Assembly (NCBI GenBank): GCA_037200975.1
Contig: JBBCGI010000001.1
Span: 620,001 to 684,000, forward strand
Direction: 5' to 3'
DNA: 64,000 bases
Source: Pseudomonadota bacterium
Lineage (GTDB): Bacteria > Pseudomonadota > Gammaproteobacteria > Steroidobacterales > Steroidobacteraceae
Below are positions 18,284-26,658 of this stretch, piece after piece; the stretch's first letter is position 1; every line of letters starts with the position of its first letter. The position numbers were made by a program, and so were the translations under genes. Below the pieces are notes generated by a model. It was not told the DNA's origin. It made no database searches and saw nothing but the letters and a program-made list of their open reading frames with translations.

Positions 18284-19819
18284 ATGAGCCGCACCGCGCG
18301 CATCCTGCGCAACATAGCCGCCAACTGGCTGGGTTTCGTGATCGGCTCCGTGGTCACGCTGCTGCTGACACCGCTGGTGCTGCACGAGCTCGGCGCGACG
18401 CGTTACGGCATCTGGGTCCTGACCTCGAGCATCGTCGGCTACTACGGCATCCTCGACCTGGGGTTTCGCGCCGGGCTGACGCAGCACCTGACGCGTTACA
18501 TCGCGATCAAGGATTATCGCGCCGCGAGCGCATACCTGAGCAGCGCCGTCGCCGCCTTCGGCGGGCTGGCGTGTTTTCTCGCCGTCCTGAGCGTAGCCGG
18601 CGCCTTCGTTGCGCCGCACGTATTCGACATTCCGCCGCATATCGCCCACGAGGCCTTCTGGTGCATCCTGATTTTCGGCCTCGGCAGCTCGGTGCAGTAC
18701 GCGCTGTTTCCCTACGCCGCCATCTTCCCGTCGGCAGAGCGTTTCGACGTCGCCAACTACATCGGGATTTCGACGCGGCTCGTCACTGCCGCCCTGCTGC
18801 TGATCGTACTCAAGCTCGACTACGGCCTCATCGGCGTCAGCGCCGCCACGTTCGCGGCGAATTTCATCGACTACGTGCTGCGCTGGCAGATCTCCAAACG
18901 GCTGGTGCGCGAGGTCAAGTTCTCGCGCGGCGCGATCGCGTTGTCGCGTCTCAAGGACATCTTCGCGTTCGGCATGTGGAACTTTCTGATCTCCATCAAC
19001 GCCTACGCCTATCAACACGTTCCCAACATCATCATCGCTTCGTTCATGCGCGTGAGCGCCGTCGGCCAGTACGCGCTCGCCACCGGTCTGGTTACGCAGA
19101 TCTCCTCGCTGCTGAGCCCCATCGGGCAGGTCATGTATCCGGCGGCAACGGCGATGCATGCGCAGGACGATCGCGACGGGCTCAAACGCCTGTACCACGA
19201 CGGCACGCGCATGATGATGCTGGTGATGTTCACGGTGGTCCTCATCGCCTTCTTCTGGGCGCCGGACTTCTATCGGCTGTGGATCGGCGAGCAATATCTG
19301 ACCGGCGAGCCGTTCCACTCGGTGTCGCTGCTGCTGCAGGTCCTGCTCTTGAGCACCATCACCAGTTACGCCGCGAATATCGGCATCCAGATCCTGATCG
19401 GCGCCGGCCGCATCCGCATGATGGCGATCGCATTGATCTGCGGCTCCGCGCTGAGCCTCGCCATCAGCTTGACGCTGGTGCAGTTCTACGGCCTGCTGGG
19501 CATCACCATCGCCGTGGTGGTCGCATCGACGATCATCGATCTGATCGTGGTGCCGATCATGGTTCAGCGCGTGCTGGGTTTCGCCGCGCTCGAATGGATC
19601 CGGTACGCCTGCCTGCGCCCGCTGCTGGTCGCCGCCGTGGACGTGGGTCTGTTGTCGCTGATCCGCCTGTCGCCGCGGCCGGAAAACTGGGCAGATCTCA
19701 TCCTCCAGGGCATCCTGGCTGGCGCCGCGTGCATCGGAAGCGCGCTCGCGTTCGGCGTCACGAGCGACGAGCGTCATCGCTTCCTCGTCGCGCCCTTCCG
19801 GCGCCGGGCGCCGATATGA
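18284..19819 (+). CDS. Wzx-type polysaccharide flippase
   Basis: This 511-residue multipass membrane protein has about 12-14 hydrophobic segments and the N-terminal pattern of MATE/MOP flippases (NIAANWLGFVIGSVVTLLL, then RYGIWVL). It would move lipid-linked repeat units across the inner membrane. The stop overlaps the next start (ATGA at 19816-19819). No clear ribosome binding site is seen at the ATG. A second, unrelated-looking flippase lies at 44467-45927, which suggests two products or two acceptor steps. Confidence 0.87.
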   Translation: MSRTARILRNIAANWLGFVIGSVVTLLLTPLVLHELGATRYGIWVLTSSIVGYYGILDLGFRAGLTQHLTRYIAIKDYRAASAYLSSAVAAFGGLACFLAVLSVAGAFVAPHVFDIPPHIAHEAFWCILIFGLGSSVQYALFPYAAIFPSAERFDVANYIGISTRLVTAALLLIVLKLDYGLIGVSAATFAANFIDYVLRWQISKRLVREVKFSRGAIALSRLKDIFAFGMWNFLISINAYAYQHVPNIIIASFMRVSAVGQYALATGLVTQISSLLSPIGQVMYPAATAMHAQDDRDGLKRLYHDGTRMMMLVMFTVVLIAFFWAPDFYRLWIGEQYLTGEPFHSVSLLLQVLLLSTITSYAANIGIQILIGAGRIRMMAIALICGSALSLAISLTLVQFYGLLGITIAVVVASTIIDLIVVPIMVQRVLGFAALEWIRYACLRPLLVAAVDVGLLSLIRLSPRPENWADLILQGILAGAACIGSALAFGVTSDERHRFLVAPFRRRAPI

Positions 19820-21516
19820 GCGCGCAGCGCGAGTTCGGCCCCGAAGTCGCCGAGTTCCTGTCGGCCTGCAGCCAGCAGTACGATGCGTTGCTCGAGGCGT
19901 CAGGCGAGATCCGCGCACATGGCAACCCGGAGGCGATCCTCGATTGGGTGAAAACCGTCGCCGCCTTCGCCGCCATGCATCACCCCGGGCGATTCGCGGA
20001 TGGCGCCCTCGAAAATCTCGCGCTCGAGGTGGGCCGGCAACTCGACCGCACCGCGTCACCGCCCCTGTGGCTGGAATCCCTGGTCGCGCAGCGCGCCCGC
20101 AGCGCGCCGGCGAAACGGCGCGTTTTGCACGTCGCCACGACGATGCTCAATATCGGCGGACATACGCGCACCATCCTCAACTGGATCCGCAAAGATCCGG
20201 GGTCGGAACATTCGCTGGTGACGACTTCGAGCGCCGGGGTGCAGATTTCTCCCGTGGTAATGGAGGCCATCGCCGAGTCCGGTGGACAACTGTATGTGTT
20301 GCCCGACGAGAGCCCGCTCTTGTCGCGCGCGCGCTGGCTGCGCGAATTCAGCCGCCGCAGCGCGGATCTCGTTTTCCTGCATCTCGTTCCGTACGACGTC
20401 GTGCCGGTCGTGGCGTTCGCCGAAAGTGGCGGGCCGCCGGTCGCGCTGATAAATCTCGCCGATCAATGTTTCTGGCTGGGCAGCACTGTCGCCGATTCGG
20501 TCGTGCACCTGCGGGAAATCGGTGCCACCACCAGTCGCGACATCCGGTTCACTCGCAACGATCTGCTGCTGCCAATTCCCCTGTTCGAAGCGCGCGCGGA
20601 GTTGTCGAAGGCCGATGCGCGGCGTGAACTCGGCATTCCCGAATCGCAGATCGTGCTGCTCACCATCGGGCGCGGCATCAAATTCGCGCCTTCCGCGCGC
20701 CACAATTTCTTCCGGACGGGCCGCGAGATCCTCGACCGCAATCCGGCGGCGCACCTCTACGTGGTCGGGGTGCGCGCCGCCGATCATGCGCAGAGCCCGG
20801 AATTCGTCGCCCACGATCGCATGCACTTCCTCGGGCCGTTGAACGACCCGACGGCGTATCAGCGTGCGGCCGATGTCTATCTCGAAGGATTTCCGTTCGG
20901 CTCGCAGACCGCGTTGCTCGAAACTGCCCTGGCGGGAACTGCGTGTGTTCCCGCCTTCGCGCCCGCGACCGCGCTGCTGGCGACGCACGACTTCGCGCTG
21001 ACCGGCACGGTGGATAATCCCGCCGACGAGCCCGGCTACGTCGCGAGGGTCGGCGAATACGCCGCCGACCGCGAAAAACGCGTGGCGATCGCCCGGACCC
21101 TGCGCGAACGTGTGCTGCACTTCCACGTGCTCGAATCGTGGAACGGCATGCTGGATCAGGTCTATGGCGCGCTCGAAAAACTGCGACACGACGCCCTCCC
21201 CCTGCCGAACGCGAAAGGCGCCGCGCGCCACATCGATCTCGCGATCAGCGAATACCACGCCACGCGCGCCAACGGCGCGGACGTGCGGACGTTCGTCGAC
21301 GGCGAAGTGCGTGGACTCATGCGCTTCGCCTCGTACACGATGCGCCAACGCGGATTTCATGCGGATTCGTTCCGCTTGCTGCGCTTCGCGAACCGCAATC
21401 AGGTCTGGGACCGCGAGTCGGTCGGTTATGCGATCAAACTACTACCGCACTGGCTGGTCCACGCGGCGCGTCGATTTATGAAACGGCAGGACGACACATG
21501 CAGGGAGATTTCATGA
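19816..21516 (+). CDS. Glycosyltransferase with a long N-terminal extension
   Basis: The 566-residue cytoplasmic protein begins with about 110 residues of helical sequence without a recognised domain. A GT-B type region follows: VLHVATTMLNIGGHTRTI, a nucleotide-binding half starting LLTIGRGIKFAP, and the segment YLEGFPFGSQTALLETALAG, which resembles the donor-binding site of GT4/GT41-like enzymes. About 100 extra residues follow the catalytic part. The ATG overlaps the flippase stop by four bases. Donor and linkage are unknown. Confidence 0.7.
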   Translation: MSAQREFGPEVAEFLSACSQQYDALLEASGEIRAHGNPEAILDWVKTVAAFAAMHHPGRFADGALENLALEVGRQLDRTASPPLWLESLVAQRARSAPAKRRVLHVATTMLNIGGHTRTILNWIRKDPGSEHSLVTTSSAGVQISPVVMEAIAESGGQLYVLPDESPLLSRARWLREFSRRSADLVFLHLVPYDVVPVVAFAESGGPPVALINLADQCFWLGSTVADSVVHLREIGATTSRDIRFTRNDLLLPIPLFEARAELSKADARRELGIPESQIVLLTIGRGIKFAPSARHNFFRTGREILDRNPAAHLYVVGVRAADHAQSPEFVAHDRMHFLGPLNDPTAYQRAADVYLEGFPFGSQTALLETALAGTACVPAFAPATALLATHDFALTGTVDNPADEPGYVARVGEYAADREKRVAIARTLRERVLHFHVLESWNGMLDQVYGALEKLRHDALPLPNAKGAARHIDLAISEYHATRANGADVRTFVDGEVRGLMRFASYTMRQRGFHADSFRLLRFANRNQVWDRESVGYAIKLLPHWLVHAARRFMKRQDDTCREIS

Positions 21517-22403
21517 ACGGACCGGCCGCAGGACCGCAGGTCAGCGTCATCATTCCCTCTTACAACGCCGCGGCTTACATCGCGCAGGCGATCGACTCGG
21601 TGCTCGCGTCATCGACGGTCGCGGTGGAAGTCATCGCCGTAGACGACGGATCGCAGGACGACACACTCAAGGTCCTGTCGGGTTTCGATTCCCGGGTCCG
21701 CACGCTCAAGCAGGAGCGCGGCGGTCCGTACCGCGCCCGCAATCTCGCCGCCCAGCACGCGCGGGGCGAGTGGCTCGCGTTCCTGGATGCCGACGATCTG
21801 TGGATGCCCGGCAAACTCGCCGCACAACTCGCGCTGGCGGGGCCGGACATCGGCCTCGTCTACACCGACCGGCTGAATTTCGGCGATCTGTCGCGGGTGA
21901 AGGAACGGCAGTCGGACAGCGTCACGTTGCACGACGGTGACGTGTTCGAGCCGCTGTTGCTCGGCAATTTCATCACGTTGTCGAGCACACTCATGCGCAA
22001 GAGCTGGTTCGACAAATTGGACGGCTTCGCAGTCGAGCGGCGCGGAGTGCAGGACTGGGACATGTGGCTGCGTTACTCGGCGGAGGGCGGGCGCGTCGCG
22101 TTGTGCCGCGAGCCTCTCACGAAGTACCGCATGCACGATGGACAGATGACCAACGACCTGTCGCAACGCGCCGCCGATCGTGAAGCGGTGCTGCGCCGCG
22201 CGCTCGCCTCGCCGCGCGGCCAGCGGGTCGCCCCGCAAGTCGTGCGCAAGGCGTTCGCCGGACTTTGGGAACTCGCCGCGTCGCAATCGGCGGGCACCCT
22301 GCATCTGCAGACCATCGGCTCATATCTGCGATCGGCGGCATACTGGCCGTGGAACCTGCGGGTGTACAAGGGAATCGTCAAGAGTTTGTTAGGGCGCGCG
22401 TGA
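21513..22403 (+). CDS. GT2 family glycosyltransferase
   Basis: The 296-residue GT-A enzyme has the classic opening QVSVIIPSYNAAAYIAQAI, then VIAVDDGSQDDT and the metal/donor site LAFLDADDLW (about residues 88-97). A possible acceptor-side motif is QDWDMWLRYS. The start at 21513 was chosen for its GGGAG ribosome binding site and its ATGA overlap with the previous gene. It has no transmembrane segment, so it probably adds one sugar to the lipid-linked repeat on the cytoplasmic face. Confidence 0.9.
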   Translation: MNGPAAGPQVSVIIPSYNAAAYIAQAIDSVLASSTVAVEVIAVDDGSQDDTLKVLSGFDSRVRTLKQERGGPYRARNLAAQHARGEWLAFLDADDLWMPGKLAAQLALAGPDIGLVYTDRLNFGDLSRVKERQSDSVTLHDGDVFEPLLLGNFITLSSTLMRKSWFDKLDGFAVERRGVQDWDMWLRYSAEGGRVALCREPLTKYRMHDGQMTNDLSQRAADREAVLRRALASPRGQRVAPQVVRKAFAGLWELAASQSAGTLHLQTIGSYLRSAAYWPWNLRVYKGIVKSLLGRA

Positions 22404-23449
22404 CGATGTCGGAAACCGGCCCCCGCATCATCGCGTTCCCGCGCGACGGCATCGCATATGTCGACTGTTTTTACGCGGCGGCCGAGGCACGCGGCGCCGA
22501 GGTGATTCGCGGCGAATGGGCCGGCGGCTGGATCAATTCGAACGTCCGTCGCGGCGACGTCGCGCACATTCACTGGCCCTCCTTTTATTACGCCGTCCGC
22601 GGCTGGGATGGTGTCCGCTCGACCATCGAATTCACCGCGTTCGTGCTACTGATGCGGCTACGCGGCGCGCGCATCGTCTGGACCGCCCACAACCTGTATC
22701 CGCACTCCGAAGGCCGGCCGAGCCGCGTGCACCGGTTCATCCGTAAACTCGTCGTCTGGCTGAGCGAGTTCGTGCTGGTTCACGGTGGCGAGGCGGAACG
22801 CATCGTCCGCCGGGAATTCAGCGTTGCGCCGATGAAGCTCTGCCGGATCCTCCACGGTCACTGGATCGACTATTACCCTCGTGACGTCGGGACGCCCGAG
22901 GCGCGGGGGCGGCTCGGTATCACGCCGGAAACATTCGTTTTCGGATTCGTCGGCATGTGCAAGCCGTACAAGAATCTCGACGGGTTGATAGACGCCTTCT
23001 CGAAGTGCCGCGGCGACGCGACGCTGCTGATCGCCGGCAGTTTCTCTTCGGACGCCTACCGTCAGCACATCGAGCGGCTGCTGGCAAAGCTCGATCCCGC
23101 GCGTGTGATCTTCAAACCCGGGTTCATCGCGGACGCCGATCTGCAGGTGTACGTGCGCGCGGCCAGCGTGCTCGTCAATCCCTTCACCGACATCCTCACG
23201 TCCGGATCGGCGATGCTGGCGCTGAGCTTCGGCCGACCGGTCGTGGCGCCGAAGCTCGGCAGCATGCCCGAGGTCATCACCGCGCCCTGTGGCGTGCTTT
23301 ACGATCCGGCCGACCCCAATGGTCTAACTCGCGCAATGGAAGCCGCGCGGACGCGCGGTTTCGACGAGACGCAAATCACCGACTACGCCGCGAGCTTCAG
23401 TTGGGACAAGGCGGTCGATCCTTTCCTCGACGCATTGAAAGGTCGTTAG
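22400..23449 (+). CDS. GT4 family glycosyltransferase
   Basis: The 349-residue GT-B enzyme has an N-terminal acceptor domain with VAHIHWPSFYYAVRGW and IVWTAHNLYPHS, and a C-terminal donor domain with GFVGMCKPYKNLDGLIDAF, FKPGFIADADLQVYVRAA and GSAMLALSFGRPVVAP. It starts with GTG at 22400, overlapping the previous stop, with AGGG 5 bases upstream. The ATG two codons later is an alternative. It is the last gene of the tightly overlapping run that began at 12730. Confidence 0.87.
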   Translation: MTMSETGPRIIAFPRDGIAYVDCFYAAAEARGAEVIRGEWAGGWINSNVRRGDVAHIHWPSFYYAVRGWDGVRSTIEFTAFVLLMRLRGARIVWTAHNLYPHSEGRPSRVHRFIRKLVVWLSEFVLVHGGEAERIVRREFSVAPMKLCRILHGHWIDYYPRDVGTPEARGRLGITPETFVFGFVGMCKPYKNLDGLIDAFSKCRGDATLLIAGSFSSDAYRQHIERLLAKLDPARVIFKPGFIADADLQVYVRAASVLVNPFTDILTSGSAMLALSFGRPVVAPKLGSMPEVITAPCGVLYDPADPNGLTRAMEAARTRGFDETQITDYAASFSWDKAVDPFLDALKGR

Positions 23450-23468
23450 TCACGCGTGGCTGGTTTTT

Positions 23469-23488
23469 GCAATCCGTCGGCGGATTGC
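23469..23488. repeat. Perfect 8-bp hairpin after the glycosyltransferase operon
   Basis: The arms GCAATCCG (23469-23476) and CGGATTGC (23481-23488) flank TCGG, 20 bases after the stop at 23449. No T-run follows on the plus strand, so it is not a standard intrinsic terminator, though it may stabilise the 3' end. A second palindrome, TGCCGGG-CA-CCCGGCA, lies at 23644-23659 in the leader of the next gene. The rest of this 250-base gap shows nothing I can name. Confidence 0.5.
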
Positions 23489-23701
23489 GGCCCACGACCT
23501 CGCCCGCCCTGCTGGAGGGTTGTAGGAAATTCCATGACGCAAAATTGCGACGGAGTGCGCATTGCGCAGTATTGGCAAATGCTCCATGTCGCCGTGGACT
23601 GCACTTGCCATACTGCGGGCCTCGAGCTCACGCGGCTCTGGCCTGCCGGGCACCCGGCACCCCACGACGCGGCCTCCTTTGACACTACAGGATCAATGCA
23701 C

Positions 23702-24940
23702 ATGCAAAATTCGGCGCTGAATCGAACGCGAGCCGGCAAATGGTCGCTGCGGTTCATGCCGCTGCTGCTGCTGCCTGGGATCGTGCTGGCGCAGTCGACG
23801 GTCGAAGTCAACAACGCCTCGCAGCTTCAGTCCGCGCTCAACAATGCCAACAACGCGGGCGGCAATGTCGTCATTTCGGTGAACGACGGCACGTACACAC
23901 TCAACGACACGCTGTACGTGAACGCGAACAACATCACGATCAAGGGCAAGTCCGGCAATCGCGCCAGCGTCGTCATCCAGGGTGATGCAATGTCCGCCGG
24001 CGCATCCATCGGCAACATCATTCGCGTCGCGGCGAGCAACTTCAAGCTCGATGCCGTCACGCTGCAAAGAGCCGGCTGGCACGCCATCCAGTTCGCCGGC
24101 GAAAGTAATGCAGACGGCGCGGTGATCACCAATTGCGTGCTGCGGGACACCTACGAACAGATCGTCAAGGCTACCAAGAGCGCCTCGGCGGTGTCCGACA
24201 ACATCCGAATCGAAAACTGCCTGTTCGAATACACGGCCGGCCGCGCACCTTACTACTACACCGGCGGAATCGATGCCCACGGGGCCAGGGGCTGGGTGGT
24301 CCGCGGCAACACGTTCCGCGGCATCGCGAGTCCCGGCGAAGCGGTCAGCGAGTTCGCCGTGCATTTCTGGGACGACTCCGCCAACAACACCACGGAACGC
24401 AACACGATCATCGATTGCGACCGGGGCATCGGCTACGGACTGCAGGGCTTTACGACCAACGCGGGCGGCGTCATCCGCAACAACATGGTCTATCACTCGA
24501 ACAACGGCGCGCCGTACGCGGACGTGGGCATCGCGCTCGAGAACAGCACGAACACGCAGGTTTACAATAATACGGTTTACTTCGCCAACAACATGTCGTG
24601 GGCGATGGAATATCGGTTCGCGGCGACGACCGGCGCGGTGTTCACGAACAACCTGACTAACAAGCCCATCCAGGCGCGCGACGGCGGCGGCGGCACCCAG
24701 CAGTCCAACGTCACCAACGCCTCGGCCAGCTGGTTCAAAGCCGTGGCGAACGGTGACCTGCACCTGGCGAGCGCCGTCAGCGGGGTCGTGAACGCCGGCC
24801 GGACGGTGTCTGGACTAGCCGACGACTTCGATGGTGAGGCGCGCGGCAGCGACGCCGGCATCGACATCGGCGCGGATGAATTCGGCGCGGCTGCGGGCGT
24901 CAAGAAACCCAACCCACCGACCAATATTTCGGCCCAGTAG
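23702..24940 (+). CDS. Secreted parallel beta-helix protein (pectate-lyase-like fold)
   Basis: The 412-residue product has a signal peptide ending GIVLAQ and a right-handed beta-helix region built of short strands rich in Asn, such as NNITIKGKSGNRASVVI, IRNNMVYHSNN and NTQVYNNTVYF. Helical carbohydrate lyases such as alginate or chondroitin lyases have this fold, so it may cleave or bind the EPS. I chose the second ATG (AGGA 9 bases upstream); 23696 is the alternative. The last residues, KKPNPPTNISAQ, resemble the end of the secreted protein at 26659-27957. A terminator follows. Confidence 0.8.
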   Translation: MQNSALNRTRAGKWSLRFMPLLLLPGIVLAQSTVEVNNASQLQSALNNANNAGGNVVISVNDGTYTLNDTLYVNANNITIKGKSGNRASVVIQGDAMSAGASIGNIIRVAASNFKLDAVTLQRAGWHAIQFAGESNADGAVITNCVLRDTYEQIVKATKSASAVSDNIRIENCLFEYTAGRAPYYYTGGIDAHGARGWVVRGNTFRGIASPGEAVSEFAVHFWDDSANNTTERNTIIDCDRGIGYGLQGFTTNAGGVIRNNMVYHSNNGAPYADVGIALENSTNTQVYNNTVYFANNMSWAMEYRFAATTGAVFTNNLTNKPIQARDGGGGTQQSNVTNASASWFKAVANGDLHLASAVSGVVNAGRTVSGLADDFDGEARGSDAGIDIGADEFGAAAGVKKPNPPTNISAQ

Positions 24941-24954
24941 AAGACCCGCGGGAT

Positions 24955-24990
24955 GCCCGCCCTGCTGCGGCGGGGCGGGCGTCTCATTTT
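24955..24990 (+). terminator. Rho-independent terminator
   Basis: The 8-bp perfect stem GCCCGCCC (24955-24962) and GGGCGGGC (24973-24980) has a 10-base loop and is followed by GTCTCATTTT. It lies 15 bases after the beta-helix gene. Confidence 0.75.
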
Positions 24991-25090
24991 CCGTCAGCGG
25001 GGCCGTTGGGGATACCGCATTGCGATGTGAAGCCGGGTAGCATGTCCGCCGTTTGCGCCATGACGCGCTGCCGCCGATCAACCCGACGCC

Positions 25091-26392
25091 ATGAGCCTGC
25101 GCCACCGCTTCTCCGAATATGCAAAATACGATTCCCGCATTTGCCAGGAGTTGATGGGGCTCGGCGGATTGTCCGCCGCCACCGCGCTGCGTCTGTTTGG
25201 GCGGAATCGACGCGCCATCGAGCTCGAAACCTCGATCCACCGTAACGCGCTGTCGAGGCTCGCCGAGCCGGCCATCGAGCGGCGTTTCCGCAAATCGCTG
25301 CGTGCGACGCCGGCGCTCGAAGGTTTCATCGAGACCCTCGCTCCGCAACGTTCGACACAGGTGTTCTTCGACGACCCGGAGCGGCTCCTCGGCCAGCGCA
25401 TCCTCGTCATCAAGTCCCCGCGCGGCGCCGAAAAAGGCGTCCTGCTGATGGACTACTCGTTCGTGTTTCCGCTGCTCGTCCGGTATTTCGATCTGCCGGC
25501 AATCGCGCGCCGCTACCACCTCGTGACCGAACCGAGCTGGTCCGGCCTGTGCGACCGCGAAGTGATGTGTGTCGCGGGCCGCGGATTCCCGGTGTTCGTG
25601 CAGACCAACGAACCGCGTGACATCGCCTTCCTCGATCGCCTCGACCTCGACACGATCCCGGTGCCGATCGCGGCGAACTGGTGGGTGGATACCCGCGTGT
25701 TCCGTCCCCTGCCCGGGATCACGCAGGACGCGGACCTGTTCATGAATTCCGCGTGGTCAGGCTTCAAGCGGCACGCGGAGGTCTTCGACGCGCTGGCGCG
25801 GCTGCGCGCGCGCGGCGTCAAGCTCAGGGCATTGTTAGTCGGTTATGCCGGCGACATGACCCGTGCCGATGTCGAAGCTTCGGCGCGACAGCATGGTGTC
25901 TTCGACCAGCTCGAGATATTCGAGAAACTGCGGCCGCACCAAGTCAATGAGGTAATGAATCGCGCCAAGGTGAACCTCATCTGGTCGCGCCGTGAAGGCT
26001 CCAACCGCGCGATCATCGAGGGCTTCGCCGCCGGCGTGCCGGGCGTCCTGCGCGAAGGCTTCAATTTTGGGCACAAGTATCCGTACATCAATTCGCAGAC
26101 CGGCACCTACGCCTCGCAGTCGACCCTGCCCGACACATTGCTGCGGATGATCCGCGAGCGCGAGAAGTTCGAGCCGCGCAAATGGATGGTGGACAACATG
26201 AGTCCGCAGATCGCGACACGCGAGATCGACGAGCACATCGCGGCCTACGCCGCGCGGCACGGGGAACCTTGGACGCGCGGCGAGCTTGCGCAGAAGGTCA
26301 CCTCGCTGCATTCCATGGCCTATTGGGATGAAAGTGAGCGCACGCGTTTCGATGCCGACTACGCGTTCCTGAGGGCGCGCCGGATTCCTTGA
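25091..26392 (+). CDS. GT-B glycosyltransferase (GT4-like)
   Basis: The 433-residue protein has a donor-binding half with ALLVGYAGDM, IFEKLRPHQVNEVMNRAKVN and RREGSNRAIIEGFAAGVPGVL, where the two Glu residues fit the E-x7-E pattern of GT4 enzymes. The N-terminal 200 residues are less typical. It is a single gene between two secreted-protein genes, with its own upstream gap. No clear ribosome binding site is seen before the ATG. Donor and acceptor are unknown. Confidence 0.78.
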   Translation: MSLRHRFSEYAKYDSRICQELMGLGGLSAATALRLFGRNRRAIELETSIHRNALSRLAEPAIERRFRKSLRATPALEGFIETLAPQRSTQVFFDDPERLLGQRILVIKSPRGAEKGVLLMDYSFVFPLLVRYFDLPAIARRYHLVTEPSWSGLCDREVMCVAGRGFPVFVQTNEPRDIAFLDRLDLDTIPVPIAANWWVDTRVFRPLPGITQDADLFMNSAWSGFKRHAEVFDALARLRARGVKLRALLVGYAGDMTRADVEASARQHGVFDQLEIFEKLRPHQVNEVMNRAKVNLIWSRREGSNRAIIEGFAAGVPGVLREGFNFGHKYPYINSQTGTYASQSTLPDTLLRMIREREKFEPRKWMVDNMSPQIATREIDEHIAAYAARHGEPWTRGELAQKVTSLHSMAYWDESERTRFDADYAFLRARRIP

Positions 26393-26408
26393 AAAATCTT
26401 CCTTCTCC

Positions 26409-26426
26409 GTGTGACGGACATCACAC
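26409..26426. promoter_or_regulatory. CRP/Clp/Vfr-type operator
   Basis: GTGTGA-CGGACA-TCACAC is a perfect inverted repeat that contains the full consensus TGTGA-N6-TCACA of the cAMP-receptor-protein family. It lies 233 bases upstream of the ATG at 26659 and 17 bases past the glycosyltransferase stop. In Xanthomonas-type bacteria, a member of this family (Clp) controls EPS genes through this motif. Confidence 0.75.
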
Positions 26427-26427
26427 A

Positions 26428-26441
26428 AGTGCGGCCGCACT
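26428..26441. repeat. Perfect 14-bp palindrome next to the CRP-type box
   Basis: AGTGCGGCCGCACT begins two bases after the CRP-type box. It could be a second operator. The remainder of the gap (26442-26658) has possible -10-like hexamers such as TATTAA but no promoter I would defend. Confidence 0.45.
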
Positions 26442-26658
26442 GCGAGAATCCTTCAATGATTTTGCAGGAATCACGGACTGTTCGCTAACACAGACAATTG
26501 CGCCATGCAGATACATCCTATTAACTGCACGACATTCGCCAAGCATGCCACGACCACGTGATGCCATGGCGTCTTGCAGGAAGTAAGACTCACATTGGAT
26601 GGATGACTGTTCCCCGGCGAAGGCTTGCCCCGGACAGCATGGAAAAGGACCTAACGAA

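Noticed and set aside
18185-20059. A 624-codon minus-strand frame opposite the flippase and glycosyltransferase
   Set aside because: It is charged, low-complexity, shadow-type sequence. The plus strand has coherent membrane and GT-B proteins with overlapping starts and stops.
25010-25023. GG-N10-GC with TTGC upstream of the glycosyltransferase at 25091
   Set aside because: Only the GG of the -24 element matches TGGCAC. This is too weak to list as a promoter.
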